Shown here piece after piece: positions 19,168 through 31,056 of a stretch of DNA of 64,000 nucleotides. A model generated the notes under the pieces. The model did not search any database. It had not been told where the DNA came from and was given only the letters and a program-made list of their open reading frames with translations. How positions within the stretch are numbered: position 1 is the stretch's first letter; each line of letters begins with the position of its first letter. Source of the stretch: Rhodotorula mucilaginosa (taxonomy: Eukaryota; Basidiomycota; Microbotryomycetes; Sporidiobolales; Sporidiobolaceae); contig CP137866.1 of the NCBI GenBank assembly GCA_034406715.1, positions 806,001-870,000 on the forward strand. The letters are read 5' to 3'. Both the position numbers and the translations under genes were made by a program.

Positions 19168-21987
19168 ATGGCGACAGATAGGCTCGCAGCCGCGCCGTCG
19201 TACGCTGGACCGTGGTCGCGCATCCAGCCTGCGCTCACTCCGTGGATGTGAGCCTCGTGCACCGCCTCGTTCTCACCCGTGCTCTCGCTTCAACCCGCGC
19301 ACAGAGTCACTGACAGCATTATGCACGCAGTGCCGATGTCGTGCGCGATATGGGCTTTGAGCAAATGACCCCCGTCCAAGCCGGAACCATCCCGCTCTTC
19401 TTGCAACACAAGGACGTCGTCGTCGAGGTGCGTTTCGCTCTGTACGGGCGCAAGAGACCACGAGCTGATTGGCTTTTTCTGCTCGCAGGCGGTGACTGGG
19501 TCAGGCAAAACGCTCGCGTTCGTCATCCCCGTCATTGAACGACTCGCCCGGCGCGAGACGCCCCTCGGCAAACGGGAAATCGGCGCCGTCGTGATTGCTC
19601 CGACTCGGTACGTACAGGACGCATGCATTCGCGGTGGTCCCAGTCGAGGTACTGACGCGGTACGGCAAACTGCAGAGAACTGGCGATTCAGATCCATTCG
19701 GTCTTCAACCATTTCCTCGCCGCGCAGCCGACTGCGCAGAATCCCGACGACCCCTCGACTTCGACGGCTCCACCTCCCGCAGCGACGAGTGCGACTCCAG
19801 TCGCTCCCGCACTCCTCCTGATCGGAGGCAACTCGCTCCAGGATGACAAGAAGCAATTCTTCGAGACCGGCGCCGACATCCTCGTCGGCACGCCTGGCCG
19901 ACTGGAAGAGTTCCTGCTCGGAAGCAGTAGCGTCGCTATCAACAAGAAGGGCAAAGGCAAGGGCAGTGTCAGTCGAGGCTCCGGGACAGGGGTGGGCGAT
20001 ACGCGCCAGCTCGAGGTGCTCGTCATGGATGAGGCGGACCGGTGCGTTCCGCTTGGTCGTTGCGGCCGGGAGTCGGAATCGGCTTTACTCGTATCGTGAA
20101 GACTTGCTGATGCGGTCCCGATCCAGCCTCCTCGACCTCGGCTTCACCCCGACATTGACTCGCCTGCTCGAACATTTCCCGAAGCAGCGGCGAACCGGAC
20201 TCTTCTCCGCTACGATGACCGACGCGCTCGGCCAGCTCGTGCGAGTCGGTTTGCGGAATCCGGTCCGCGTTGTCGTCAAGGTCGAAGCCAAGAATGCCAA
20301 GGGCAAAGAAAAGGCAGAGGCGGCCGGCGACCGCAAGATTCCGTCCCTGTCAGTCCTCGTCGTCTCGTCGGACGCCCCTCGCGTCCTCACTCTTAGTATT
20401 CGCGCTAATGCAGTTCTCGCGACAGGCTCCAGAACGGCTTTGTGGTTTGCCGGCCAGAGGAACGACTGGCGATGCTGTTCCGCATCCTGCGCCAAGAAGC
20501 TTTCCCCTCTCCGGACGAAGCAGCCGACGTGGCCGAGCCCGCCAACGATGGCGCCCGCAAGTTTATCGTGTACTTCTCGACCTGCGCTGCCGTCGACTAC
20601 TTCTTCAAGGTCCTGTCGGCCATGCCTTCGCTCTCGAAATCCGGATTCTCTCTCCACTCCCTACATGGTCAGCAGTCGCCGACTCGGCGCTCGTCCACCT
20701 TTGCGGCTTTCATCGCTCTGCCTTCGACGACGCCGGGTGTTTTGCTGTGCACAGATGTCGCAGCTCGAGGACTCGACTTGCCAGATGTCGACGTTGTCGT
20801 TCAGGTCGATCCGCCCGTCGATCCTCGCGCGTTCGGACACCGAGTCGGGCGCACGGCACGCGCGGGACGGAGCGGGAAAGCGGTCGTCCTCCTCAACAAG
20901 GGAAGGGAGGAAGGCTACGTTGGTGAGTGCCGACTTGCGGTCGCTCTTTTCGCTCAGATTTGTTGATGCCCCTCTTTTCACGCAGACTTTTTGCAGATCC
21001 GCAAGATTCCGCTACAGCGGTTCGATTATCCTGGCGGTGAAAGCGCGTCGGATCTTGCCACAGAGGCCGAGGCACTGCGAGCCGAAATGCAGACCGCTAT
21101 TCTCACCGACCGAGACTTGCACGACAGGGTGAGTCTGCAGAGCCGTGGAGTTTCTTTTGTGCGGACGGCAGAACACTTGTTGACACGATTTGGTCAATTG
21201 CTGCAGGGCGTCAAGGCATTTGTATCGTCCATTCGCTCGTACTCCAAGCACGAAGCCTCGTACCTGTTCCGCTTGCAGGACTTGGATCTGGTCGGCCTCG
21301 CCAAGGCGTTTGCGCTACTCCGCATGCCCAAAGTAGCCGAGCTCAAGGGGAAAGAGGAAGAGATTGCGGACCGGTGGCAAGATCGCGAGGTCGACGTGAG
21401 CCCGTTTGCTCCCCGTTCAGCGGCTCGAGGTGGAAGCTGACTATGCGGACTCGTGTGCGCGCTCGCAGTGGGACCATTACGCGTACGCAGACAAGACGCG
21501 GGAGAAGCAGCGCAAGAGCGAGCTCAAGGCGCAGCAGGAGAAACGGGCCGAGGCGGAATCGCGCAAGCGCGCGCGAGCCGAAGCCGCCGCAGCTTCAGCC
21601 TCGCACGACGAAGCCGAGGAGCTCGGCGAGCCGGACGAGAAAAAGTTCAAGAAGGGCGAGCACAAGGACAAGAACCGCGCGTGGTCGGCGCAGGAGGACA
21701 GCGATGCGCGCAAGGCGGCACGGAGGGCGAAGCGACTCGCTCGCGTCAAGGCGCAGCATGCCGCGGCGCAGGCAGAACGGCTCTCGGCGATCAAGGCGGC
21801 TGGCGGAGTTGACGGCGACGAGGATGCCGAGCAGGACTGGAAGGAGGAACTGGCCCGAGCCAAGCGGGAGAAGAAGGAAGAAAAGAAGCGGCTGGGGGGC
21901 GCACTAGGCACCAGCAAGCTGGACCGAGTGGTCGCTCCAGTAGGTGGAGGTGGTCTCGCTGGCGTAGCTTTCGAAGGTCTCGACTGA
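19168..21987 (+). CDS. SPB4: DEAD-box rRNA helicase SPB4/DDX55
   Basis: Nine exons (19168-19247, 19331-19427, 19489-19607, 19676-20041, 20127-20348, 20426-20922, 20986-21128, 21207-21395, 21469-21987) give 743 residues. Helicase motifs appear in order: Q-motif [18 protein letters not shown], Ia PTRELA, Ib [56 protein letters not shown]. The C-terminal [19 protein letters not shown] and [17 protein letters not shown] are the DUF4217-type extension typical of Spb4. A Lys-rich coiled tail ends the protein. Spb4 acts in the nucleolus on 27S pre-rRNA during 60S assembly. Motif Ia is split across an intron. The gene converges on the GNAT gene with 68 bp between stops. Confidence 0.96.
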
Positions 21988-22055
21988 GGTTGAGCGGGAA
22001 ACGATGGCCCGGAACGAAGCGGACGCACGATTTTATCGCTTCCAATATGGTGTCC

Positions 22056-23197
22056 TCACCAGTGACCTGGCTTCACGCCTCGCAGCTCTACGTCACACCA
22101 GAGAACTTTGCTGATCTCGAAGCCGACCCTCTCGTACGCCCGGCGGGCGCTGCTGTTGTGCGGCTCGACGAACAGGCAGACTTCTGACTTCCCGCCCCAC
22201 TTGGTCGCTTCGTGCACCAGCGTCTGCTCGTCCAGCGGCCGGCTCCAATCGACGACGAGGTGCGGCGATTCGGCGAGGTGCGCGCGAGCCGTGAGCGAGA
22301 CCATCCGAGTCGCGATGCCGAGACCGCGATGTGCAGGTTCGACGTACACGCCCCTGATCGCGCAAGTGCGTCCAGTCGGTCGGCCGGTGTGGACGAACCC
22401 GACAGGGCGGGTACCATCAGAGACTGCATTTTTCGGGGGCGCGGGCGCGCGATAAAGCCATAGGGCCTCACGAGTCGCCATTCCCCTGATGTGCGATATC
22501 GTCTCTTCGTGGTTGAGTTTCGGTGCCGTCGAGTGATCGCCCCAAAAGTCTTTCATAAGCGCCGCTAGAGTCGAGATATTTGATCGGGGGAGAGAGTCAA
22601 AGTCGACGATGCGCTGGAAGGAATGACCGGCGGGCATGGTCGATGGCGGCGGAGGGACCGAACAGGATGCCGGCAGGATGAACATGCTCGGTTCCAGTTT
22701 CCGCGCCACGGGCCAGTGCGTCAGAAAGCCGTCGACGAGGACTTGTGGACCCGTGATGCTGCGCAAGAGCTCCGATTCGGATCGAAAGGGCGCGAGAGTG
22801 AGGAGGTGCCGGACGAGTGTCGGTAGGAACGGAGACGCCATCTCCTCCAGTCGAGAAGGGTCCACCGGCGAGACGATCTTGCAGACCGAGGATCCGAGTT
22901 TGGTAAAGATTAGTCTGTAAGGCTGTTCCCTCCGTCAGCGGAGGAACGGGATGCTGGGCGGAAGGATTTCGATCCGCACCTGCAGGTGCCGTCATGCCAA
23001 GCCGTCGCCATCATCTCTACGGCTTCCTCATCCGGAAGTCCGCTGTCCACAGCAGGCTTGTCCGAGCTTCGAGTCAGAGCCAGGTCGTAGATGTAGCCGA
23101 GAGCCGTCGCGGTCGCGCTCGAATCGGCGTTCGGATCGTCAGCGAGCGCGGTGAGCACGTCGCGAGGCGAGGTGTGCACTCTGATCTGCGTCGTCAT
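22056..23197 (-). CDS. GNAT-fold N-acetyltransferase-like protein
   Basis: Two exons (22980-23197 and 22056-22914, intron 65 nt) give 358 residues. The start MTTQIRVHTSPRDVL was chosen because it is the nearest ATG. The frame stays open further upstream but shows no conserved look. The C-terminal half carries GNAT motif A, IRGVYVEPAHRGLGIATRMV, whose RGLGIA loop binds the acetyl-CoA pyrophosphate. Motif B follows as CLFVEPHNSSARRAYERVGF, and GFVHTGRPTGRTC forms the preceding strands. The N-terminal half (LPTLVRHLLTLAPFRSESE, VLVDGFLTHWPVAR) is like the N-terminal lobe of fungal GNAT proteins of unknown substrate. It is probably a cytosolic acetyltransferase. The acceptor cannot be inferred. 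Confidence 0.85.
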
Positions 23198-24580
23198 GTC
23201 GACTCGTTCCGTGTGGTCTTGCTGCTGAACACGCTCCGACGCTCTATTGCGGAGGATGTTTGGATCGCGATGACTTTTCGGTGGGATCAGTTGGTGCGGG
23301 TGGGCCAGGGTCTTGTGGAGCTTCGAGTGTAGCAGTCGAAGAAGAGCAATGCGGATAGTCAGGCTTGTGCCACGACCGTCGCCGAAGCTCTGCTGAAGCG
23401 AGTCAGCTGCAAGGGTGATGAGCACATGGAGAAGATGCGCGTGACTCTGACCCGCATCGGCAACCCGGTTTCACACGTTTCAAGACTATGCTATTCGCAA
23501 TCATACTGAGCCGTGAACTAGTCCATCGCGACGCATCGGGCACGAGTAGCGCAGCTGGGTCAACTTGCGTGGCTGGCGGGACGCCGCGCGGCTCGAATCT
23601 CAAGTCCAGCCCGACAACTCGGATATGCGTGCGGGAAGTGTTCGTAGGAAACTGACAGCGTAGGAAGCATTGTGTCGAGGATCTGGAGGAGCAAGAGCGC
23701 AATCGTACTGATTTCGCGTGAAAGCGCAAGGGCCGCGGGAGCAGAGTATGACTCTTTCTGCGAGCTGTAAAAGGTCATGTAGCTGGATTTGGGCATTCTT
23801 CGGGCTGCGACATCCCGTTGGAAGGTGCACCGGCGCTTGATCAACTGGTCCGGATGGTTTCCGAGGTGGCAGGGGGATCGCACCGGTTTGGTGGCGGCGG
23901 CGCGAACCGCAGCGTGAAGTTCGGAGCGACGTTGCAGCTTTGAATAGCTGACGGTTCATAGATTAGCTGCCTGTACATTAACAGAAGATTTGCTATAAAA
24001 CAAGGTCAGGACGCTCGCGGTAATCTTCGCGCAGAAAAGGAGCTGCACTTTGGCCTCGCTCAAGGCTCGAGCTACCTCTCTTGGACAGCGTGGCTCTGGC
24101 TTCTTGAACAGTCAGTCGACTGCTCTGTGGTTACTTAACTAGTCTGCATCTCATATTGTGGTCATTTGGAGGCCCGCCGGCTGTGTGGCAAAAAAAGAGA
24201 GGTGCGACGATCAATCCCTATGCCTATACCCAGGCGACTTCAACTGACACCCATACCTTTAGAGAGTATTTCCTGTACATCTCTGAATGCATCAAGCTGG
24301 TGCGCAGATCAAGCGAAGCGGACTTGGGCGCACTTGCTCAGGAATCGAATTCTGCCGCTGATCCCTGGTCCGCCGGAGTGGTTCTCATTGTCCCGAGACA
24401 ATCTAGGGCTGTCGTACAGATGTAAAGGGACGCCTGGGCGTCCACAGCGATGTACTCCGGGAGGTCTATAGAGTGTAGGCGCCCTATTCTTCCGATTTCC
24501 TTCAGGACACGCCGGATTTGACCGGCAAAAGGCTGCCTTTGACCGCCAAAAGAGGTACTATGCGTGTGCAGCAAAAGAAT
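23198..24580. other. gene-poor region
   Basis: About 1.4 kb between the GNAT gene and tRNA-Asn shows only scattered short frames with no family resemblance and no linked splice signals. It looks more AT-rich than its neighbours around 23900-24300. I see no supported gene, and I recognise no element. Confidence 0.45.
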
Positions 24581-24679
24581 CGTCCTCGGGCGGGGTCGAA
24601 CCGCCGACCTCTCGATGGATGACTGAAGCTACCGGAGCAGGTAACAGTCGAACGCTCTAACCAACTGAGCTACGAAGAC
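24581..24679 (-). tRNA. tRNA-Asn (anticodon GUU), with a 25-nt intron
   Basis: On the minus strand the acceptor GTCTTCG pairs with CGAGGAC (one G-U), with G discriminator. The D-arm is GCTC...GAGC, the anticodon stem TTCGA/TCGAG, and the T-arm GGCGG-TTCGACC-CCGCC. The loop reads CT-GTT-A, then a 25-nt intron (24617-24641), then A, so the intron is at the canonical 37/38 site. Anticodon GTT decodes Asn, and the spliced loop resembles yeast tRNA-Asn. The whole gene except the last 20 nt recurs inverted at 26591-26669. Confidence 0.9.
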
Positions 24680-24779
24680 GGATGTTCTGACCACTCGCTC
24701 GAGTCTGCCGTACCCGTCTGCATAGCCTTGTCTTTTGACCCTCTCTTCCGAAGAGTTGGGGTCCGTTTTGAGGCGTGAT

Positions 24780-26491
24780 CGGGCGAGCGGGCGGCGTCGG
24801 GACAAACTTGTAGAAAAACGGCCATAACTCCTTGTCTATAGCTCCGATTGGAGTGCGGAGGGCCCTCGTAGACTCTGCAGGGTGCAGTTGTACGCACCCA
24901 AAAGAAGGCAGAGCCCGCCGAGGTCGGAGTGCACTCTTGCCGCAAGCGGAAGTTTTTGCCAGGGGTGAGGCGGTGAGCGCGCATTTATCGTCGTGTTTGC
25001 TGGACTGACTGCGCCATGCATGCAAGAACCACTCTGACTCTTCAATGCCAGCTTTTCCCGGTCCAGGGAGACGACCGCGCCGAGCTGGAGAGCCTCCCTT
25101 GACTGGAGGAACCGCAGCAGAGCATCCGACGAATCTTCCCTTCGGATCGCCTCGGACACGTCTGCAATGGACAGCTGTTCCCTTGAGCGCCTCAACTGCG
25201 TGTCTGCACGCCTTGCAGGGTGTTGGTTGAGTCGAGGAGGCAGCGCCATTCTCGACGTAGATTTTGGCCTTCTCAAGTCTGTGTCCTCCGAGCAGTGGCG
25301 CGGTGCGTGTCGTCTGTGCAGCGGAAGTGGGACAGCGGCGAGGGTGTGGCTTCTAGTATGGCAGAAGATGAATGCGCGATCCGAGACCCGGGAGGTGTCT
25401 GCTGATCTACCGAGATGAGTGCATTCGCACTTCCTTGGGAGCGCAAGATCACTGCCGGCGCTCCATAACAACGCCGAACTCCAGAACAGCTCTACATACA
25501 AGGCAATCGACCTGTTAGGAGCTGCGAATACAGTATGTCGCGCGCTCTGTGGCCGTTCGTCTGTCCTGAAATCTTGCTCTTGCACGCAAAATTCTCCTGT
25601 CTCGGAGACTCGGAGTCAAGCAAACTGGATGTTCCTCCGTGAGGACATGATGTCGGTCTCCTCTAGTGACCTGTTGTGCTGTGAACTCCTGATCCACTCC
25701 AGGTGGACAAGAGATATCACAGCTTTCCTCTCGGGTTTCGCAGTTGCGTGAGGACCGGGGTTGCTGCCGTCCACTTTCAGCTCAGTCGTGTCGAGAAAGC
25801 TGATCGCATCTTGCTCGCAACGTGCATCAACGCGCCTGCAATAAGTCAAGAAGGCAGAAATCGGTGGGACTCGCTAAAGAGGCAACAACCGAGCTGCCTG
25901 CATGTTTAACTGGCCAGTGAGCATGCAGCAAAGCTGCAGTCTGCTGGCAGCAGTCCAAGGTACAATTCACATAATTGACGTGGTGTCAAGCTGTGGAGGA
26001 GGAGGCGGAGGCGTATTTTAGCACACCCGCTTGCGCCCGTAGCGAAACATTTTGCGACTCGAGCTAGCTGCCGCAGCAACGGATGCAAGACAAAGCTCAT
26101 CGGAGGGCGCGCGATCCGCATGGCAATGTGGACGCAGAGGAACTCATCAAATAGTGTCTCAGGGTCATGCGAGGACAAGCCCCCTCGCGACGGCGCCGCG
26201 AGCAACAGCGTCGAGCTCTTCGCGGCTTGTTACAAGTGTCCGGATGACCTGTACATACAGCAGGCAGTAGGGCACACCAACTTGGCTTCTCTTCACGGTG
26301 CAACAATGCTTGCTCAAGTACCGCCGACCTCTCAAGGTGGCACTGACCTCGCCCGCCAAAGATCTCCCCACAGCTCGGGCACCGCCTTTCCGCAAAGTAC
26401 GGACACGACTCTCTTCCTTTGCCGGTCAAAGACCGTATGCAGACGCACTGTTTGCTCTCACGTCCGTATCCGATTGCTATCGCCCGCCGCA
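24780..26491. other. 1.7-kb spacer inside the inverted repeat, no gene recognised
   Basis: A minus-strand open frame at 24836-25585 spans 249 residues but has no clear domain. Frames near 26100-26490 include a Cys-rich stretch (CPSCGEIFGGRGQC) that I cannot assign. No terminal repeat, transposase or reverse transcriptase motif is evident. It may be remnant or unannotated non-coding DNA. Confidence 0.4.
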
Positions 26492-26590
26492 TCACGCCTC
26501 AAGATGGACCCCAACTCTTCGGAAGAGAGGGTCAAAAGACGAGGCTATGCAGACGGGTACGGCAGACTCGAGCGAGTGGTCAGAACATCC

Positions 26591-26669
26591 GTCTTCGTAG
26601 CTCAGTTGGTTAGAGCGTTCGACTGTTACCTGCTCCGGTAGCTTCAGTCATCCATCGAGAGGTCGGCGG
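26591..26669 (+). pseudogene. truncated tRNA-Asn copy
   Basis: From G1 at 26591 the sequence is identical to the intact tRNA-Asn on the other strand, including the 25-nt intron, through the 5' half of the T-stem (GGCGG at 26669). After that it diverges (tcctcgaacg), so the T-loop, T-stem 3' strand and acceptor 3' strand are missing. It cannot form a normal tRNA. The internal A box is retained and the B box is altered. Confidence 0.85.
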
Positions 26670-27198
26670 TCCTCGAACGTGCGGAGAGGGAAGAGGCCGA
26701 TCATGTTGATTCCCCGAGCGGCTGCATCGCAAGGCACTGTATTCATGCTAACCACAGCTCACGTACAGGATCCGCTAGGGAAAGATTCCTGGCGGAGATG
26801 GCAGCAGCACTTTGGCAAGTCGGTGAATTCATGAACTTCCGACTTTCAACTGAAGGCAAGGCGCCCAAGTCGAGGCGCCCAAGTCGATTCACAGACTCGG
26901 AACACAGGAGAGGGGACGTGTCGCGCTTTGCATTGAGGGCACATGCAAAGCAATTGCAAGCGGTGTTGTATGCGAGGCCGGAGACTGCGTGCGGAAAGCG
27001 CCTCGCTTCCCTAGAATCTTCACTGCGAATCGGGAACAAGTCTGCAAGCGGATGTGGGCGGTGAGCGGCAACGACAAGAACCACAGCGCGACCGATAGAG
27101 AGACTGACCTGAGCCAAATCCGGCCCGGCTGACTCTTTTCCCGCACGACTCGCCAGGGCGTCGGCGTCGGACTGGCGACCTGGAGATGAAAGTTCTGC
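26670..27198. other. intergenic, no gene seen
   Basis: These 529 bases precede the 3' end of the F-box-like gene. A 14-bp unit (aggcgcccaagtcg) is repeated in tandem near 26860-26890. No supported gene is present. Confidence 0.45.
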
Positions 27199-30025
27199 TC
27201 AGCCCGCACGCCTCTTATGCTCCGGAGAATCGTCGAGACTCACTCTTGCCAGCAAGAGCTGCGCCTGTTCCGCCGAGCCTTCTGCCTCGAGCACTACTCC
27301 TCCGACCCATTCGGGGTGAACCACCTCAATCCCGCCTGGACCCAGTCCACCCACCCCGGCCGCCTCACCTAGAAGCTGGCCGGACTGGATCGCAAAAGCA
27401 GCACGGTAGACGTACCGCGAGACCAGGTAGGTTCCGCCCTGCGGAGTGGCAAGCTGCACCTTTTCCTTGCTCAGCGTGATCGACTCTTGCACGGCCGGAG
27501 AGTACCGATGGAGCGTGAGATCTGTGTGACATGTGATGTTAGGGCTGTAGTCACTCGGAGAGAAAGTGCATCCAAGACGTACAGATGACCGGATTCGGAC
27601 TGGACGAGAACAGAATGTTGGGGAAGTAGGAAGGCGAAACGGAGAGCGCGTCGAACCAAGGCTGTACACCGTTCCGGATCAGTATTCTGCAGCGACACGA
27701 GACCGTGAGAGCAGGTGCTTACCGGCAAGTGTCCGAGACTGTCGTGCGTGTACGCGAGGTCACGCAGAAAACGCCCGTCAAAGATCAAGACGCCGCTGTT
27801 TCCGAGCGCCTCGATCGCCACGTTCCGGACAACGTCTCCCTTCCTGAGCTCTGCCCAGAAGCCGCTCTTCCACACCTCTCGCTCGACGTCGACGACCTCC
27901 TGATCCGTCATCCAGCCCACGCTGCGTGTCGGAACCCAGACTCGCAAGGAAGCAGCTCGCCCTGGCTTGTACACCGGCTCGCCGGACTTCGGTACGGCGG
28001 GAAAGGCCGACGGAAGAAGATCAGACGGCGCGAGTAGGGTCTGTCGACGCAAGCGCAAGGCAATGCGGTTCCATGCTCGAGTAGTATGTCGGGCGAGGCG
28101 GAGCTGTGCTGTCGGAAACCGGGCGGGATCAAAAATGTACGCCTCGGCCAAGCGCGCGTAGTCGTCCGGCTGCAGCTTGCGTGCGACTTGAAAGACCTGC
28201 AGATCGCCGAAATGTAGTTCGGAATTGGCGGTGCCGGCCGCCGCGCGTTCCTCCGAGGGCCGCAGCTGGGAGCGATAGCCGAATTCGCCGAGGAAGTGCT
28301 CGAGGACGAGGTCCAGACCGTCAACGTCAACCAAGCGCCGCAGCTTGCGCGAGACCGAGCGAAGGTGCTGCACAGCCTGAAAATCGAGCTGCTCGAGGAG
28401 AGACCTGAAGACTGTGGATCGGTGCGCGAGGAGCGCGTCTTCGAAAGGCGGCTCGTTCCGGCGGTCGGGAGCTTGCGCCGTTCCGGATGGTCCTTGCCCG
28501 TCGGCTCTGGTCGATACCTTGGTCTGACGTTCGCGCGCCGCTTGCAGGGCGAGCGAGCGAGGCGATACCGGTCGCGCGCGAGGGAGGGAAGAGGTCGCCG
28601 GCGCGAGGGAAGACAAGCGCGGTTGCCGGGTGCGTGGCGTTTGCGGCAGTGTCGGATGAGCTTCAGACTGCGGGCTGCTAGCCTGCTCGAGGTGTACTTC
28701 GACCACGGGAAGCGCAGTTTCATTTTCCGTGCCGCGGTCGATGCCGTCGGTACTCGCAGCGAGGACGGCGTGTCGGCGACCCGAGGAGGACGTCGAGACG
28801 CCCGGAACCAGCAATTCCACCTCGGTAGGCTCGGCTTGGAGGGACGGGACAAGTGTCGGCTTAGCTGAACTTGAAACGCATCCCGGGCTCTCGATCTCGT
28901 CGGGAGGCGGAGGCGTTTCGGGGCCGTACGACTCGTCGGCACTCGAGACGTCGGTCTGCGAGCCGTCCGAAGGCGGTTCCGTCTGCCTTGACGTCAGAAG
29001 AGAGGAACTCGGATACGCAGATGAGTTGGAGATCGCGAGATCATCGTCGGTAGTCGAGGACGTCTGATCAGGATGGAGCGAAGGAATCGAGGCACGCGGC
29101 GGGCTTGGACGAGGCTGGTCATCGGGGGCGAAAGCCGGCAAGAGGCGCCTGGCGTCGTGTTCAGCCTTCGGAGGCACGGGCGTAATGGTAGACGGTGCTG
29201 GAGGAACTGTTACCGGATCATGAGCGGTCAGAGACAGCACAACGGACCGGCAGATCGAAGGAAGAGAGACTTGCGCTCGCGGGCCGAGACAGGACCGGTC
29301 CTCGGGAAGGCGGATTGACGAGTAGCGCTTGAAAAGTCGACGGCCGTAGTTTCCAACGGAGCGGGCGACGGCGTTGCGCCCGGGTTGCGACGAGTCCGAG
29401 GGTCAGGCTCCCTCGCTTGAGGAACTGAGGTCGGAGGGACAGGATTGTAAAATGACGACGACGGCTGAAGCGAGCGCAGCGCTGCGAGTCCTGACGAGGA
29501 CCAGTCCGGCTTGGAGGAGGATCTTGGCTGATGACGACCGTTCTGAGACGCCGAAAGAGATGGAGGCGCGCGAGGAGACTGAGCTGACTTCTGGACCGGC
29601 GGCGATCCGGACAGTCCTGCGGCGATGCGTGTTTCTCCCTTTCCAGCAGGGGCGCCCGAGCGCGCAGTCGCAAGACTCCACGTCGAAGGGCCGCTCGGAC
29701 CGATCGACTGCTTCTGCACCGCAGACGGGGGGCTTGCCCGCGCGCCTCCATCGCTGGAGCTAGTAGCTGGGCGCGGCGTCTCGTCGAGTCGAGCTGCCTG
29801 AGGCGAAAAAGTCGGCAAGTCGGCGTTGAGCTGTTCGAGGTCGAAGGCGTCGAGTCCGAAGCCGCTCAGTCGAACGGTGAGTGGCAGCGCGGGCGTCTCG
29901 CTCTCTTGTCTGCCCTCCGGGCCATCGCCATTCTTCGTGCCCTGCTTGATGTCGGAGTTGCATTTGGGTTGCCGGAGTTTGGTGGTGGATTTGCTCCGTC
30001 GGAACGAGGCGAAGAGCGACGGCAT
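27199..30025 (-). CDS. large F-box-like fungal protein, Ser/Pro-rich N-terminus
   Basis: Four exons (29320-30025, 27754-29269, 27583-27686, 27199-27521) total 2649 nt, or 882 residues. The first 450 residues are low-complexity Ser/Pro/Thr with basic start MPSLFASFRRSKSTTKLR. Near residues 520-570 the sequence STVFRSLLEQLDFQAVQHL plus RSVSRKLRRLVDVD looks like an F-box-type helix bundle. The folded C-terminal domain contains LHFGDLQVFQVARKL, AYIFDPARFPTAQLRLAR, VGWMTDQEVVDVEREVWKSGFW, NVAIEALGNSGVLIFDGRFL, and WFDALSVSPSYF. Intron 2 (27687-27753, gtacac...cag) was chosen because it alone joins DLA to ILIRNGVQPW in frame. If it is an F-box protein it would serve as an SCF substrate receptor. 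That is inference, and I do not recognise the subfamily. Confidence 0.7.
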
Positions 30026-31056
30026 CGCGTCTTGAGTTCAGTGGCGCTCTTCGCGCGATTTGACCGGTTTGTCTCCCCGCCTGGTACGTCGTTGGTCCGT
30101 CAAGCGCCTTGTACAGGCCGTATCGTCTGTCAACAAGCGTCGCGAGGTGGGGATACGTCTCCTTGGCGAGGACTGCGGCCGACCGTTGGGACGGGAACCT
30201 GCAGCGCGATCTCTTCCTCGGACGGCGAGCAAGAGCTCCGAAGCGGAACGGCTTGGGTTCTACCGAGAAATTTCGAGAGCAACAAGATAATGAGCGTAGT
30301 GAATACGTCTCTGCGCTCCTGCGTTCTGTCGAGGACGCTCAAAGTAGTCTTGAAGGTGCCGAGTGGGGCGCGAGCGAGCGAGGCTGGACGAAGCGGTGCG
30401 AGCGGAGTACAACGTCGAGCTACGCACAAGGCGCGTGCACGTTTCTTCTGAAAGACCAGACTCGGGCGGCGAGAGAGCTCAAACCTCGTCCAGCTGCAGC
30501 AGCGCCCGGTACAGGCAGTCTAGAGCCATCCCGAGGTGGGGCGATCCGCCGCAACGACGAGCTCGAGCGTCCGAACGATGCGCAGCTTTCCTCTTTTGCA
30601 CGATCGCGTAGACTGAGACTGGGACACGGTTACATACATAGCCGATGCAGTACTCGATCGCGGTCCGATCGGAGAAGACTGAAGCGACACCTCGGCTCGG
30701 ACCGCAGCGAGGGCTCTTGATCCAAATGAATAGGTTACATATAATAGGCGGCCTGGCCAGGGGGTTCCTTTGAGCTGAGCGGAGCCGGCGAGGACAGCTT
30801 GGACAACTAGATATTGCCAATACAAGAGTTTACACAGGAGGCAGCTCGGACGCGAGGCTGATCGCGTCAACAGGCGGTCAGACTCTCGCGTCCCCAACAT
30901 CAATAGAGAGGATGATACCGCATGGCAAAAGATAGGGAGGGTCAAGAGTTCGTTAGGCTGGGCAGTAAAGTTTAATCGCGGAAAGCAGACACGAAGCGCG
31001 GTCGATAGGGTATAGGATGGAAGAGAGGGCGGAAGGGGGAGCTGACTCGAAGGCTT
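30026..31056. other. 1-kb intergenic region
   Basis: This is the promoter of the F-box-like gene plus the 3' region of the Bqt4-like gene. Short open frames on both strands (30109-30720, 30520-30945) have no recognisable content. No gene is supported. Confidence 0.45.

Larger units (their letters stand above)
24601..26669. repeat. 179-bp inverted repeat pair around a 1.7-kb spacer
   Basis: The left arm 24601-24779 and the right arm 26492-26669 are reverse complements with only a handful of mismatches. Both arms include most of a tRNA-Asn gene plus about 100 bp of its 5' flank (a GGACCCCAACTCTTCGG-type stretch). The spacer between them is about 1.7 kb. Such an arrangement fits an inverted duplication at a tRNA locus or flanks of a lost element. 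Confidence 0.85.

Noticed and set aside
24836-25585. 249-residue minus-strand frame in the inverted-repeat spacer
   Set aside because: It uses a non-uniform, low-information composition with no domain or intron logic. Not enough to call a gene.
23198-27198. Whole gene-poor island as a decayed mobile element
   Set aside because: No reverse transcriptase, integrase or transposase motif, no long terminal repeat and no target duplication could be found by eye. Only the tRNA-containing inverted repeat is supported.
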